The notes below the pieces were generated by a model. It did not search any database. It worked only from the letters and a program-made list of their open reading frames with translations, and had not been told where the DNA came from. Positions 21,564 through 29,229 of a DNA stretch of 64,000 nucleotides are shown piece by piece; the stretch's first letter is position 1, and each line of letters starts with the position of its first letter. Location of the stretch: the NCBI GenBank assembly GCA_016791115.1, contig JAEUNL010000035.1, positions 1 to 64,000 on the forward strand, written 5' to 3'. Made by a program: the position numbers and the translations under genes. Source of the stretch: Rhodocyclaceae bacterium (GTDB lineage: Bacteria; Pseudomonadota; Gammaproteobacteria; Burkholderiales; Rhodocyclaceae).

Positions 21564-22145
21564 ATGGAACACGCTCTTCCGCCGCTTCCCTACGCGCTCG
21601 ATGCCCTGGCACCGCATATTTCCAGGGAAACCTTCGAGTTCCACTATGGCAAGCACCATCAGGCGTACGTGACCAACCTGAACAACCTGATCAAGGGCAC
21701 CGAGTTCGAGAATCTTTCACTCGAAGAAATCATCAAGAAATCGAGCGGTGGCGTTTTCAACAACTCGGCCCAAGTCTGGAATCACACGTTCTTTTGGAAC
21801 AGCATGAAGCCAAGCGGCGGCGGAGCACCGACCGGTGCACTGGCTGAGGCCATCAACAAAAAGTGGGGCTCATTCGATGCCTTCAAGGAAGCGTTCACCA
21901 AGAGCGCTGTCGGCAACTTCGGTGCCGGCTGGACTTGGCTTGTGAAGAAGACTGACGGATCGCTGGACATCGTGAATACGAGCAATGCGGCGACGCCACT
22001 GACAACGACCGACAAAGCCCTACTTACCATCGACGTGTGGGAGCATGCCTACTACATCGATTACCGCAACGCCCGCCCCAAGTTCGTCGAAACGTTCCTG
22101 AACACGCTCGCGAACTGGGATTTCGCGGCAGCCAATTTCGCCTGA
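21564..22145 (+). CDS. sodB: Superoxide dismutase [Fe]
   Basis: 193 residues. It converts superoxide to hydrogen peroxide and oxygen in the cytosol. Metal ligands are visible in [16 protein letters not shown] and [11 protein letters not shown]. Gln in [13 protein letters not shown], rather than the later-positioned Gln of Mn enzymes, points to an iron enzyme. No signal peptide. GGAG about 8 bases upstream of the ATG. A terminator follows 41 bases after the stop. Confidence 0.95.
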   Translation: MEHALPPLPYALDALAPHISRETFEFHYGKHHQAYVTNLNNLIKGTEFENLSLEEIIKKSSGGVFNNSAQVWNHTFFWNSMKPSGGGAPTGALAEAINKKWGSFDAFKEAFTKSAVGNFGAGWTWLVKKTDGSLDIVNTSNAATPLTTTDKALLTIDVWEHAYYIDYRNARPKFVETFLNTLANWDFAAANFA

Positions 22146-22186
22146 GCCCGCAAGAAAGGGTTATCGGCGAGTTGCAGGCATGCAGC

Positions 22187-22216
22187 TATCAGGGGCGCCT
22201 CCGGGCGCCCCTGATA
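22187..22216. terminator. Terminator between sodB and the hybrid kinase gene
   Basis: tatcaggggcgcc (22187-22199), loop tccg, ggcgcccctgata (22204-22216): a 13-bp perfect stem followed by cttt on the plus strand. Convergent genes on both sides, so it may serve both. Confidence 0.75.
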
Positions 22217-22291
22217 CTTTCAAGAGTTCAGCGAAAGCAAACTGTCCGTCTCGAGCACCTGTGTTATGCACCAAGCAAGGTGCGCCTCGCG

Positions 22292-25200
22292 TCAGGCATC
22301 GGCCGGTGCCGGCAGTCCATCAAGGAACAGTTGTGCCTGGACGATCAAGCGATCCAGTACAACGAGGATCGATTCCGTTTCCGCGAACGCGATCGGATCC
22401 GAATTGCAGGCGGCTTCTTCGATTGCTCGCAATTTCTCGAACAATTCCGGAAGTTTGAGGTTACCGATTGCACCCTTCAGCTTGTGTGCCGAAAAGCGCA
22501 AGGCTTCGAAATCGCGGTCTTCGATGATGCGCTGCAACTCGCGGGTCGTGCCCGCATTGCCGGCAACGAATGCGCGCGAAATGCGCTCCGCAAAAGTTGA
22601 ACTCGATCCCAGACCAGAGAGGCACAATCGCCATTCGTCTGCGTTCTCGATAGCAGTCGAACCCGGCTGCACCGCTCGGCCGCCCTCCTCTTGACATGTC
22701 GAGCGGATAGCGGCGTCACCCCTTGCTCCACCGGCATGGCGCAGAATGACGGCCACAAGCTCCTCGAGATCGATCGGCTTGGCCACATGATCCACCATGC
22801 CGCACGAACGGCAGCGCTCCCTATCCTCGGTCATGGCATGGGCAGTTTGGCCGACAATCGGTAGCGAGGGAGCAATTTGCTTGATGCGTCGGGTTGCCTC
22901 GATGCCGTCCATGATCGGCATCTGGATGTCCATCAGCACCACGTCGAACGACGTGCCACCGTCCCTCTCAACCGATTCGACAGCATGCCTGCCGTCGACA
23001 ACGAACTCCACCGCCGCGCCTTCGCCGCGCAGATACTCTTCCAGCACAACGCGGTTCAACTCGACGTCCTCCGCCACGAGCACCCGAATGCCGGCAAGCC
23101 GATTGACGCCCGGCATCATGGCCGGACGACATTCGGCGGAGGGTGCGACAGAACACGCTTCGCGTCCGTCGATCAATGGAAGGCTTACGCGGAAAGTGCT
23201 GCCCTGGCCAAGGACGCTCTTTGCCTCGATGGACCCACCCATGAGATCAACAAGACGCGATGTGATCGCGAGCCCCAATCCGGTGCCGCCGTACTTTCTC
23301 GTCGTACTGCCGTCGCCTTGCTCGAACGGGGTGAACAGGCGTGCAAGTTCGCTCTCGCCCATGCCGATACCCGTATCCATCACGACGCATTCGAGACTAT
23401 TGCCACTGCGCGTCACGTCCAGGGTCACTGTTCCGCGGTCGGTGAACTTGACGGCATTGGATACAAGGTTGATCAGGATCTGTTCGATACGCAAAGGATC
23501 GCCAAGACACAAACCAGGCGCCCCTTCGAGGCGGACGGCCAAGTCGATGCCCTTGGCGTTCGCACGATCAAGGAACAAATTTCTGATGTGCCCTACGGTC
23601 TTCTCGAGGTTGAGCGGTACCGTCTCGAGGGACAGCTTTCCCGCCTCGATCTTGGAGAAATCGAGAATGTCATTGACGATCCCCAGCAGCAGATTGCCTG
23701 ACTGTAGGATGCGTTCGAACGTCTCCTGCGCCTTGCCGCGGCCGTAGCTGTCGCGCAGCCCGACTCTCGCCATGCCGAGCACGCCATTCAGCGGCGTGCG
23801 AATCTCGTGACTCATGTTGGCCAGAAATTCACTCTTGATACGCGCAAGCCGCTCCGCCTCGATACGGTGCGATTCCCGAATCTCTTCGACCATCCTCCTG
23901 TCCGTAATGTTTCGCACCACGACAACGAGTTGTTCCGTGTCGAGCGGAAGAATTCGCGCTTCGTAGAACTCCTGCCCCGTCGGCATGGGCAACCCGTACT
24001 CGAAAACCTCGAGTTGCCCGCCCTCTGCAATCGACTTGATGGATGCGTCGATCAACTGTGCGATATCGGTCGGCAACACATCCTGGATGCGCTTTCCGAC
24101 GAACTCCTCCGGGCGAACGTAGAGATCGGCTTCGCGACCAGCCCGATAGTCGAGAACCACCCCGTTTCGTGCCATGCGGAAATACAAGTCAGGCAGGGCG
24201 TGGAAGAGGCTGTTGAGTTCCGAGGTGCGCTCGGAGACCAGCGCTTCCAGGTTCACGCGGTGCAACTCGAGTTCGCGTTCGGCGGCTTCACGCAGCAATA
24301 TCTCGCCGCGCAATTCGTCGTTCTGCCCCTGGAGCGCCTGCCTTTGGCTATCTGACTTTACAGCCGCGACCTCCAGCCGGCTGGCGCGGCGTTGCACGCG
24401 ATCGAGTTTGAATGCGACGATCAGGACGACGATGGGAAACAGGGACGCGGAATAAAGGAGCCATGACGACCCAATATGACCGTAAGCATCGCTTCTCGAC
24501 ATCGTCGTGACGATCGCGACCGGAAGTTCGTCGATCACCGTCTTGACCGCGACGAACGTTCCCTCCCGCGTTGCGTCGCCGTCGCCTTCGAAAATCGACA
24601 CGGACGTCACGAGGTCAGCCGGCATGGCGGCGAGTTGCTTCGCCGCGTGATCGGAAAACAATTTCTGCGCTTTGGGTGCCACGATTTCGACGCCACCTGA
24701 CGTTATCAGCGTCTCGTGATACGAGTCGGCAGACTCGACGTGAAGCAGCGAGCGATAAAGCTGCGACAACGGGCCCAGCGTAACTACCCTGCCGCCGAAC
24801 TCCCCGCGGAACGACACCGGGGCCACGGCTACGAACAGATCGCGTTGCGGCAGCACCAACAGTTCGGCGCGAAGTTCTGCCGACTGCTCGACCGGTAGCG
24901 GCAAGCGGTTCGGATCCGTATCCACCAGCACTTCACCATCTCGATCGACAAATGCCACGCGCGCAATCTCAGCCCCTGGCAACTGGTGCGAATTCGCGAT
25001 GACGCCGGCGAACCTCTGCTCGACCGCGTCGAGGCTCGCATTCAGGCCGTAGCGCGGCGACATGCCCAGGGCCTTGTTGGTCAGGTAGGTGGCAATCTCG
25101 TGGATCGACGCAAGCCTTGCGACTTCATCCCGCCGCTGTTCGGCCACTTCGCCAAGCATCGTTGCCCTGCGCTTGCTGTCCGCAAGCAAACGTGCGTCGG

Positions 25201-25327
25201 CGGCAGTCTGCAGTTGCTGGCGCGATTGAAACGCGTAGCCAACGAGGGCCAACGCATAGACGCAGAAACCCAATGCCAGCAACAGCGGCCAGCGAGCGGA
25301 CAGGCGGCTAAGCGTCAGGCCCGACAA
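22292..25327 (-). CDS. Hybrid sensor histidine kinase (Cache-like sensor, PAS, HisKA, HATPase, REC, HPt)
   Basis: 1011 residues. TM1 (13-32) and TM2 (286-308) flank a large periplasmic sensor region resembling a double Cache domain. Then come a coiled region and PAS-like domain (365-480), HisKA with the phospho-His in FLANMSHEIRTPLN (His507), HATPase motifs LVSNAVKF and GGTGLGLAI, a receiver with Asp800 (VVLMDIQMP), and a C-terminal HPt with His948 (FSAHKLKGAIGNL). The chain is thus a complete His-Asp-His relay lacking only a final regulator. I place the start at the TTG at 25327, with GGAGG 6 bases upstream inside the end of the solute-binding protein gene; the open frame continues upstream only as overlap with that gene. 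Confidence 0.9.
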   Translation of the reverse strand: MSGLTLSRLSARWPLLLALGFCVYALALVGYAFQSRQQLQTAADARLLADSKRRATMLGEVAEQRRDEVARLASIHEIATYLTNKALGMSPRYGLNASLDAVEQRFAGVIANSHQLPGAEIARVAFVDRDGEVLVDTDPNRLPLPVEQSAELRAELLVLPQRDLFVAVAPVSFRGEFGGRVVTLGPLSQLYRSLLHVESADSYHETLITSGGVEIVAPKAQKLFSDHAAKQLAAMPADLVTSVSIFEGDGDATREGTFVAVKTVIDELPVAIVTTMSRSDAYGHIGSSWLLYSASLFPIVVLIVAFKLDRVQRRASRLEVAAVKSDSQRQALQGQNDELRGEILLREAAERELELHRVNLEALVSERTSELNSLFHALPDLYFRMARNGVVLDYRAGREADLYVRPEEFVGKRIQDVLPTDIAQLIDASIKSIAEGGQLEVFEYGLPMPTGQEFYEARILPLDTEQLVVVVRNITDRRMVEEIRESHRIEAERLARIKSEFLANMSHEIRTPLNGVLGMARVGLRDSYGRGKAQETFERILQSGNLLLGIVNDILDFSKIEAGKLSLETVPLNLEKTVGHIRNLFLDRANAKGIDLAVRLEGAPGLCLGDPLRIEQILINLVSNAVKFTDRGTVTLDVTRSGNSLECVVMDTGIGMGESELARLFTPFEQGDGSTTRKYGGTGLGLAITSRLVDLMGGSIEAKSVLGQGSTFRVSLPLIDGREACSVAPSAECRPAMMPGVNRLAGIRVLVAEDVELNRVVLEEYLRGEGAAVEFVVDGRHAVESVERDGGTSFDVVLMDIQMPIMDGIEATRRIKQIAPSLPIVGQTAHAMTEDRERCRSCGMVDHVAKPIDLEELVAVILRHAGGARGDAAIRSTCQEEGGRAVQPGSTAIENADEWRLCLSGLGSSSTFAERISRAFVAGNAGTTRELQRIIEDRDFEALRFSAHKLKGAIGNLKLPELFEKLRAIEEAACNSDPIAFAETESILVVLDRLIVQAQLFLDGLPAPADA

Positions 25328-25329
25328 AC

Positions 25330-26223
25330 TCAACCTCCGCTGGAAAAAAACGAAGGAAAATAGCGGCGAATCCCTGGATAGTACTTTTGAACCAGGGCAT
25401 CGTACCTGCCGTCCGATCGGATCTGTCCAAGGTATTCGTTGAAGGCGCGCCGCAGCTCCGGCGACGACTTGGGAAACGCGACCGCAAGGTGCTGCTCGTC
25501 CGATACAGGCCCAATGATCTTGATCTTGCCCGTCCATTTCTGAAGATCGAGAATCGCATCCGGCACATCCAGTAACGTGAACTCCGCATCCCCATTCAGC
25601 AGGGCCGGCACCATCTCGTTAAGGTTGGTGCTTTTCGTGTAGGCCCGCAGATCGATTCCCTTGCCCTTCAAACCATAGTTCGCGGGGTCGAGGCAAGTTC
25701 GCTCCATGACCAGCAGACTGCTGCGGCCGATCTGCGCCTTCGTCTCGGCAATATCCGCATTGATGTCATGGCTACCCTTGATCGGCTTGCGGGGCGACTC
25801 CGCGCGTGCCACCAGCAGAACCTGGGACGGAAATGTTGGCGCAGAGTACAAGAGCACCTTTTCGCGCCAGGGCAACACGGTAAACCCGCTCGCGATCAGG
25901 TCGCCGCGAACGGGAAACGCCCCCTCCAGCGCCACCTCGTCACCGCGTCGGACAACGTTCTGGCCAAGCAGGTCACGAATCGCGGTGTAGAAATCCGTCT
26001 GGATGAACCGGTAGGTCACACCGATATGCTTCGCGAATCCCTGGATCAACTCGACATCGAATCCGTCACCGGACCCAGTGACAAAATTGGCATAGCGGAT
26101 CCCTAGGTGTCGCAATTCACCACGATCCCTGATTTCTCTAAGGTCCGCCGATATCGCAGCCCCGCTGAGCGCGCACCCGAGCAAGCCGGCACAGACCAGG
26201 TGCATCAAGTCGCGCAAGAACAT
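25330..26223 (-). CDS. Periplasmic solute-binding protein (amino-acid type, SBP_bac_3-like)
   Basis: 297 residues. Signal peptide MFLRDLMHLVCAGLLGCALS with cleavage near AISA. The mature part has the two-lobe pattern of family 3 solute-binding proteins (DLREIRDRGELRHLGIRYAN, DGFDVELIQGFAKHIG, and the late VAFPKSSPELRRAFNEYL). No ABC permease or ATPase is adjacent. Instead the gene is followed, 2 bases after its stop, by the hybrid kinase gene, which suggests the binding protein is a ligand-presenting partner of the kinase sensor rather than a transporter component. Confidence 0.85.
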   Translation of the reverse strand: MFLRDLMHLVCAGLLGCALSGAAISADLREIRDRGELRHLGIRYANFVTGSGDGFDVELIQGFAKHIGVTYRFIQTDFYTAIRDLLGQNVVRRGDEVALEGAFPVRGDLIASGFTVLPWREKVLLYSAPTFPSQVLLVARAESPRKPIKGSHDINADIAETKAQIGRSSLLVMERTCLDPANYGLKGKGIDLRAYTKSTNLNEMVPALLNGDAEFTLLDVPDAILDLQKWTGKIKIIGPVSDEQHLAVAFPKSSPELRRAFNEYLGQIRSDGRYDALVQKYYPGIRRYFPSFFSSGG

Positions 26224-26534
26224 AGTCTCAATCCTTTGTCAGTTACGCAGTCCGTTGCCGCAACACCGGGCCGGTCGATCGACTGTCATGCGCCGGCGTC
26301 ATGTTGACCCGCAGCATGCAACGCATTGTCATGATAACGGAGCGGGGGCGGGAGGCTTTAGTGCGTTGCAGTGATGGCATCGCCCAACTCTGACTGGAAG
26401 GGCAGATTTGTCACGTCCTGGTCAGACAATAGCGTGCCAGTGAGGCAACCATGCGGCACACCGGCAGTTGGGAACCGCCGACTCGCAACGCCGCCGAGCA
26501 AGGTGCCGCACCAAAGCGTCGGCAGAAACAAAAA

Positions 26535-26558
26535 GGCCGGCGCATCGCTGCGTCGGCC
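26535..26558 (-). terminator. Rho-independent terminator, minus strand
   Basis: ggccggcgca (26535-26544), loop tcgc, tgcgtcggcc (26549-26558), one G-T wobble. On the minus strand it is followed by tttttgttt. It lies about 210 bases downstream of the tRNA-like gene and is the only obvious terminator for that transcript. Confidence 0.7.
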
Positions 26559-26647
26559 GGGAAACCCCTTGCAGTGCAAGGAGGAGGTCAGGGCTTCAGT
26601 TTAAGGATGCAAGGCCGGACCACCAATAAGAGAATACGGAAATTACT

Positions 26648-26666
26648 TGTAGGAAAACTTCCTACA
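26648..26666. promoter_or_regulatory. Palindromic operator candidate
   Basis: TGTAGGAA-aac-TTCCTACA: 8-base perfect arms with a 3-base spacer, in AT-rich surroundings. It lies between a minus-strand tRNA-like gene and its terminator and 270 bases before the plus-strand REC-PAS-kinase gene. The shape is that of a dimeric regulator site; which gene it serves is not clear. Confidence 0.45.
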
Positions 26667-26764
26667 TGCGCGTCGGGCAACCACGCATTCCCGACCCGGG
26701 TGCGGGAAATGCGAAAGCAGATGGGCACGGGTTCGTCGGATCGGATCACGACTATCAGGCACGA

Positions 26765-26838
26765 TGGTGCCCCCGCCCGGAATCGAACCAGGGCCTGATG
26801 CTTACAAGGCAACTGCACGACCTTCATGCTACGGGGGC
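26765..26838 (-). tRNA. tRNA-Thr(TGT)-like gene with non-canonical D arm
   Basis: Minus strand, 74 bases including an encoded CCA end. Acceptor gcccccg/cgggggc pairs perfectly; T arm CCTGG-TTCGATT-CCGGG is canonical; anticodon loop CTTGTAA gives UGU (Thr). The D arm (GCAT-GAAGGTC-GTGC) is short, lacks A14, and the anticodon stem GTTGC/GCATC has one T-T mismatch. Several invariant features are therefore kept and others lost. It may be a functional divergent tRNA, a second Thr tRNA or a decaying copy; a canonical tRNA-Thr(TGT) would have to be sought elsewhere in the genome. Confidence 0.65.
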
Positions 26839-26936
26839 CCACGGGCGGATTATAGCCGAAGGCACTTGGCGCCACGCCGAGCAAACCCGTCAAGTTCGCA
26901 GTATGCTCAGCAATCTGAAAAGCGCCGGCCCAGCCG

Positions 26937-28430
26937 ATGAACGAGACGCACAACAAACTGAAATCATTACGATTATTGATAGTCGAGGACTCGGAGGACG
27001 ACGCTTTCCTTTTATTGCAGCGATTCCGCGCGGCGGGCTATGGGGTCCATTTCCGCCGCGTAGATACCGCCGCCGATATGCAGGCGGCACTTCATTCCGA
27101 GGTATTCGATGCGGTCCTGTCCGATCACCGAATGCCGACCTTCGACGCCAATGGTGCGTTGGCGCTCATGCAGGCGCTGGACCGTGACCTGCCGTTCATC
27201 ATCGTTTCAGGGGTGATCGACGAGGAAACCGCAATCTCGGCGATGCGTGCGGGTGCACACGACTACCTGTCGAAAGACAAGCTGCACCGACTCGTCCCGG
27301 CCGTCGAACGCGAAATTCGCGAGGCCAACAATCGAGCTGAGCGCCGTGCCGCACTCGACGCAGTTCGCGAATCCGAGTCCCGGTATCGGACTCTGGCGAC
27401 CAATCTGCCGGGCATGGTGTTCCAGATGCGTCTCAATGGAAATGTCCTGCAGATCTCCTATGCGAGCGAAGGATGCGTCTTGCTCCTCGGACTCGAACCC
27501 GAGCAGGTGAGCGCCAATTCGGCCGTCTTTCTCGAGATGATAGAGGCGGAAGATCGCTTCCGACTGAACGATGCGCTTGCGCGTTCGCGAGGCGCAGGCA
27601 CCAACGTCAATTGGGAAGGGCGAATCCGCTTTGCAAGCGGCGAAATCAAGTGGATCAACATGCGCGCTGCACCGCGCCAGGACTCGAGTGGCGCACGACT
27701 CTGGGAAGGCATCATGTCGAACATCACCTTGAGCAAGCGCAATGAGGCAGAACTTCGCGAGTCGCGCGAGCAGTTGCGGGAACTCCAGCTACACCTGGAA
27801 CGCGTCCGTGAAGAAGAGCGAGAAAGGATCGCGCGGGACATACACGACGTGCTCGGCGGCAATCTGGTGGCGATAAAGATCGAGGCGTCCTTGCTGGAAT
27901 CCAAGCTCGAAGCCGATCCACAGGCTTTACGCCAGCGTGTTCAATCGATTGCCCAATTGATCGACGACGCAATCGCCACCTCGGGCAGGGTTGCGCGCGA
28001 ACTGCGCCCGGGAATACTGAAAGAGTTTGGGCTTTCGGCCGCAATCGAATGCCAGGCGGAGGATTTTTCGCAGCGAACCGGCCTGGCGTGCCACTGCCGG
28101 CAGATGGATTACGATGCCGAAGTCAGTGAAGACGCCTCGATAGCTCTGTTCCGCGTATTCCAGGAAGCCTTGACGAACATTGCCAAGCATGCCCAGGCAA
28201 GCCGGGTTGACGTTGCACTGACGCGCAGTGACGATTCTCTCGAACTGCTCATTCGTGACGACGGGCGCGGCATCGCACCGGCCGACATGAACAAGCCCCG
28301 CTCATTCGGTCTGCGGGGAATGCGCGAACGCATGGCAAGCCTGGGCGGCAGCGCCCGGATCGGTCCTTGTGCCGAAGGCGGTACCGAGATCATCCTCCGC
28401 GCCCCGCTGTTGCAGGGCGGGTCGAACTGA
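26937..28430 (+). CDS. REC-PAS sensor histidine kinase (HisKA_3 / NarL-partner type)
   Basis: 497 residues, soluble. An N-terminal receiver (1-125; phospho-acceptor Asp63 in DAVLSDHRMP, Lys in YLSKDK) is followed by a PAS domain (about 148-265), then HisKA_3 with the phospho-His in ERIARDIHDVLGGNL (His303) and a HATPase with ALTNIAKHA and DDGRGI and SFGLRGMRERM. Kinases of this class phosphorylate LuxR/NarL-type regulators, and such a gene follows 36 bases later. Its own receiver means it can itself be controlled by another kinase. Confidence 0.9.
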   Translation: MNETHNKLKSLRLLIVEDSEDDAFLLLQRFRAAGYGVHFRRVDTAADMQAALHSEVFDAVLSDHRMPTFDANGALALMQALDRDLPFIIVSGVIDEETAISAMRAGAHDYLSKDKLHRLVPAVEREIREANNRAERRAALDAVRESESRYRTLATNLPGMVFQMRLNGNVLQISYASEGCVLLLGLEPEQVSANSAVFLEMIEAEDRFRLNDALARSRGAGTNVNWEGRIRFASGEIKWINMRAAPRQDSSGARLWEGIMSNITLSKRNEAELRESREQLRELQLHLERVREEERERIARDIHDVLGGNLVAIKIEASLLESKLEADPQALRQRVQSIAQLIDDAIATSGRVARELRPGILKEFGLSAAIECQAEDFSQRTGLACHCRQMDYDAEVSEDASIALFRVFQEALTNIAKHAQASRVDVALTRSDDSLELLIRDDGRGIAPADMNKPRSFGLRGMRERMASLGGSARIGPCAEGGTEIILRAPLLQGGSN

Positions 28431-28466
28431 GGCACGCAACCATTTGACTTTACGAGGCCAGGCATC

Positions 28467-29111
28467 ATGAGTCGACAACTGCGTATCCTGATTGCAGACG
28501 ATCATGCGATCGTGCGTCACGGATTGCGCCAGATCCTTACCGGCATGGATGACATGACCGTCGCGGGCGAAGCCGAGGACGGCGTCAAGGCGATGCAGAT
28601 GATTCGCAATGGCGAGTGGGACGTTGTGCTGCTCGATGTGTCGATGCCCGAACGCAACGGCATCGACACGCTCAAGATGATCAAGAAGGAATACCCGCGC
28701 CTGCCGGTCCTGATGCTATCCATGCATCCAGAGGAACAGTATGCCGTGCGTGCGCTCAAGGCGGGTGCCTCGGGCTATCTCTCGAAGCACAGCGCGCCCG
28801 AGCTGCTTGTCAGCGCGATCCGTCAGGTTGCGAGCGGCAAGAAATATGTCAGCCCGGCTGTTGCCGAACAGTTGGCCAACGCGATCTCGGATGAAGATTC
28901 CGACCGACCGGCGCACGAAAAACTGTCCGATCGCGAATACCAGACGCTGTGCCTCATGGCGTCCGGCAAGACCCTGACCCAGATCGGCGAGGAACTCAAT
29001 CTGAGCGTAAAGACAGTCAGCGTATATCGGTCGAGGCTCCTGGAGAAAATGAATCTCAAGAACAACGCCGAGTTGACCCATTACGCCCTCAAGCACGGTT
29101 TGGTCGAATGA
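28467..29111 (+). CDS. LuxR/NarL family response regulator
   Basis: 214 residues. Receiver domain with acidic pocket IADDHAIVRHG, Asp57 (VVLLDVSMPERNG) and Lys (GYLSKHSAP), then a C-terminal LuxR helix-turn-helix (LSDREYQTLCLMASGKTLTQ, IGEELNLSVKTVSVYRSRLLEKMNL). Cognate of the kinase 36 bases upstream. Target genes are not identifiable from the sequence. Confidence 0.93.
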   Translation: MSRQLRILIADDHAIVRHGLRQILTGMDDMTVAGEAEDGVKAMQMIRNGEWDVVLLDVSMPERNGIDTLKMIKKEYPRLPVLMLSMHPEEQYAVRALKAGASGYLSKHSAPELLVSAIRQVASGKKYVSPAVAEQLANAISDEDSDRPAHEKLSDREYQTLCLMASGKTLTQIGEELNLSVKTVSVYRSRLLEKMNLKNNAELTHYALKHGLVE

Positions 29112-29229
29112 GAAGAATCGCCGCTCGATTGCCAATTGCGCACGCCAGCCAGCCGCAGGAGGAACTGAACCTGCTCAAGAATGTCTGCGATCCGACGTAA
29201 TAGGCGTCACGACATCGACTCCGGCTGAC

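Larger units (their letters stand above)
26224..26936. other. 713-base region without protein gene: tRNA-like gene, palindrome, terminator
   Basis: It contains the promoter of the solute-binding protein gene (left), a minus-strand terminator (26535-26558), an 8-bp-arm palindrome (26648-26666), the tRNA-like gene (26765-26838) and the leader of the REC-PAS-kinase gene. An inverted repeat gcaacgca...tgcgttgc with a long loop lies near 26318-26368. Short open frames have no credible start sites. Confidence 0.6.

Noticed and set aside
22187..22216. Regulatory RNA after sodB
   Set aside because: The perfect GC stem with a short loop between convergent genes is explained by ordinary termination.
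26358..26579. A 73-codon minus-strand frame next to the solute-binding protein gene
   Set aside because: No ribosome-binding site, overlaps the rho-independent terminator at 26535-26558, and no recognisable product.
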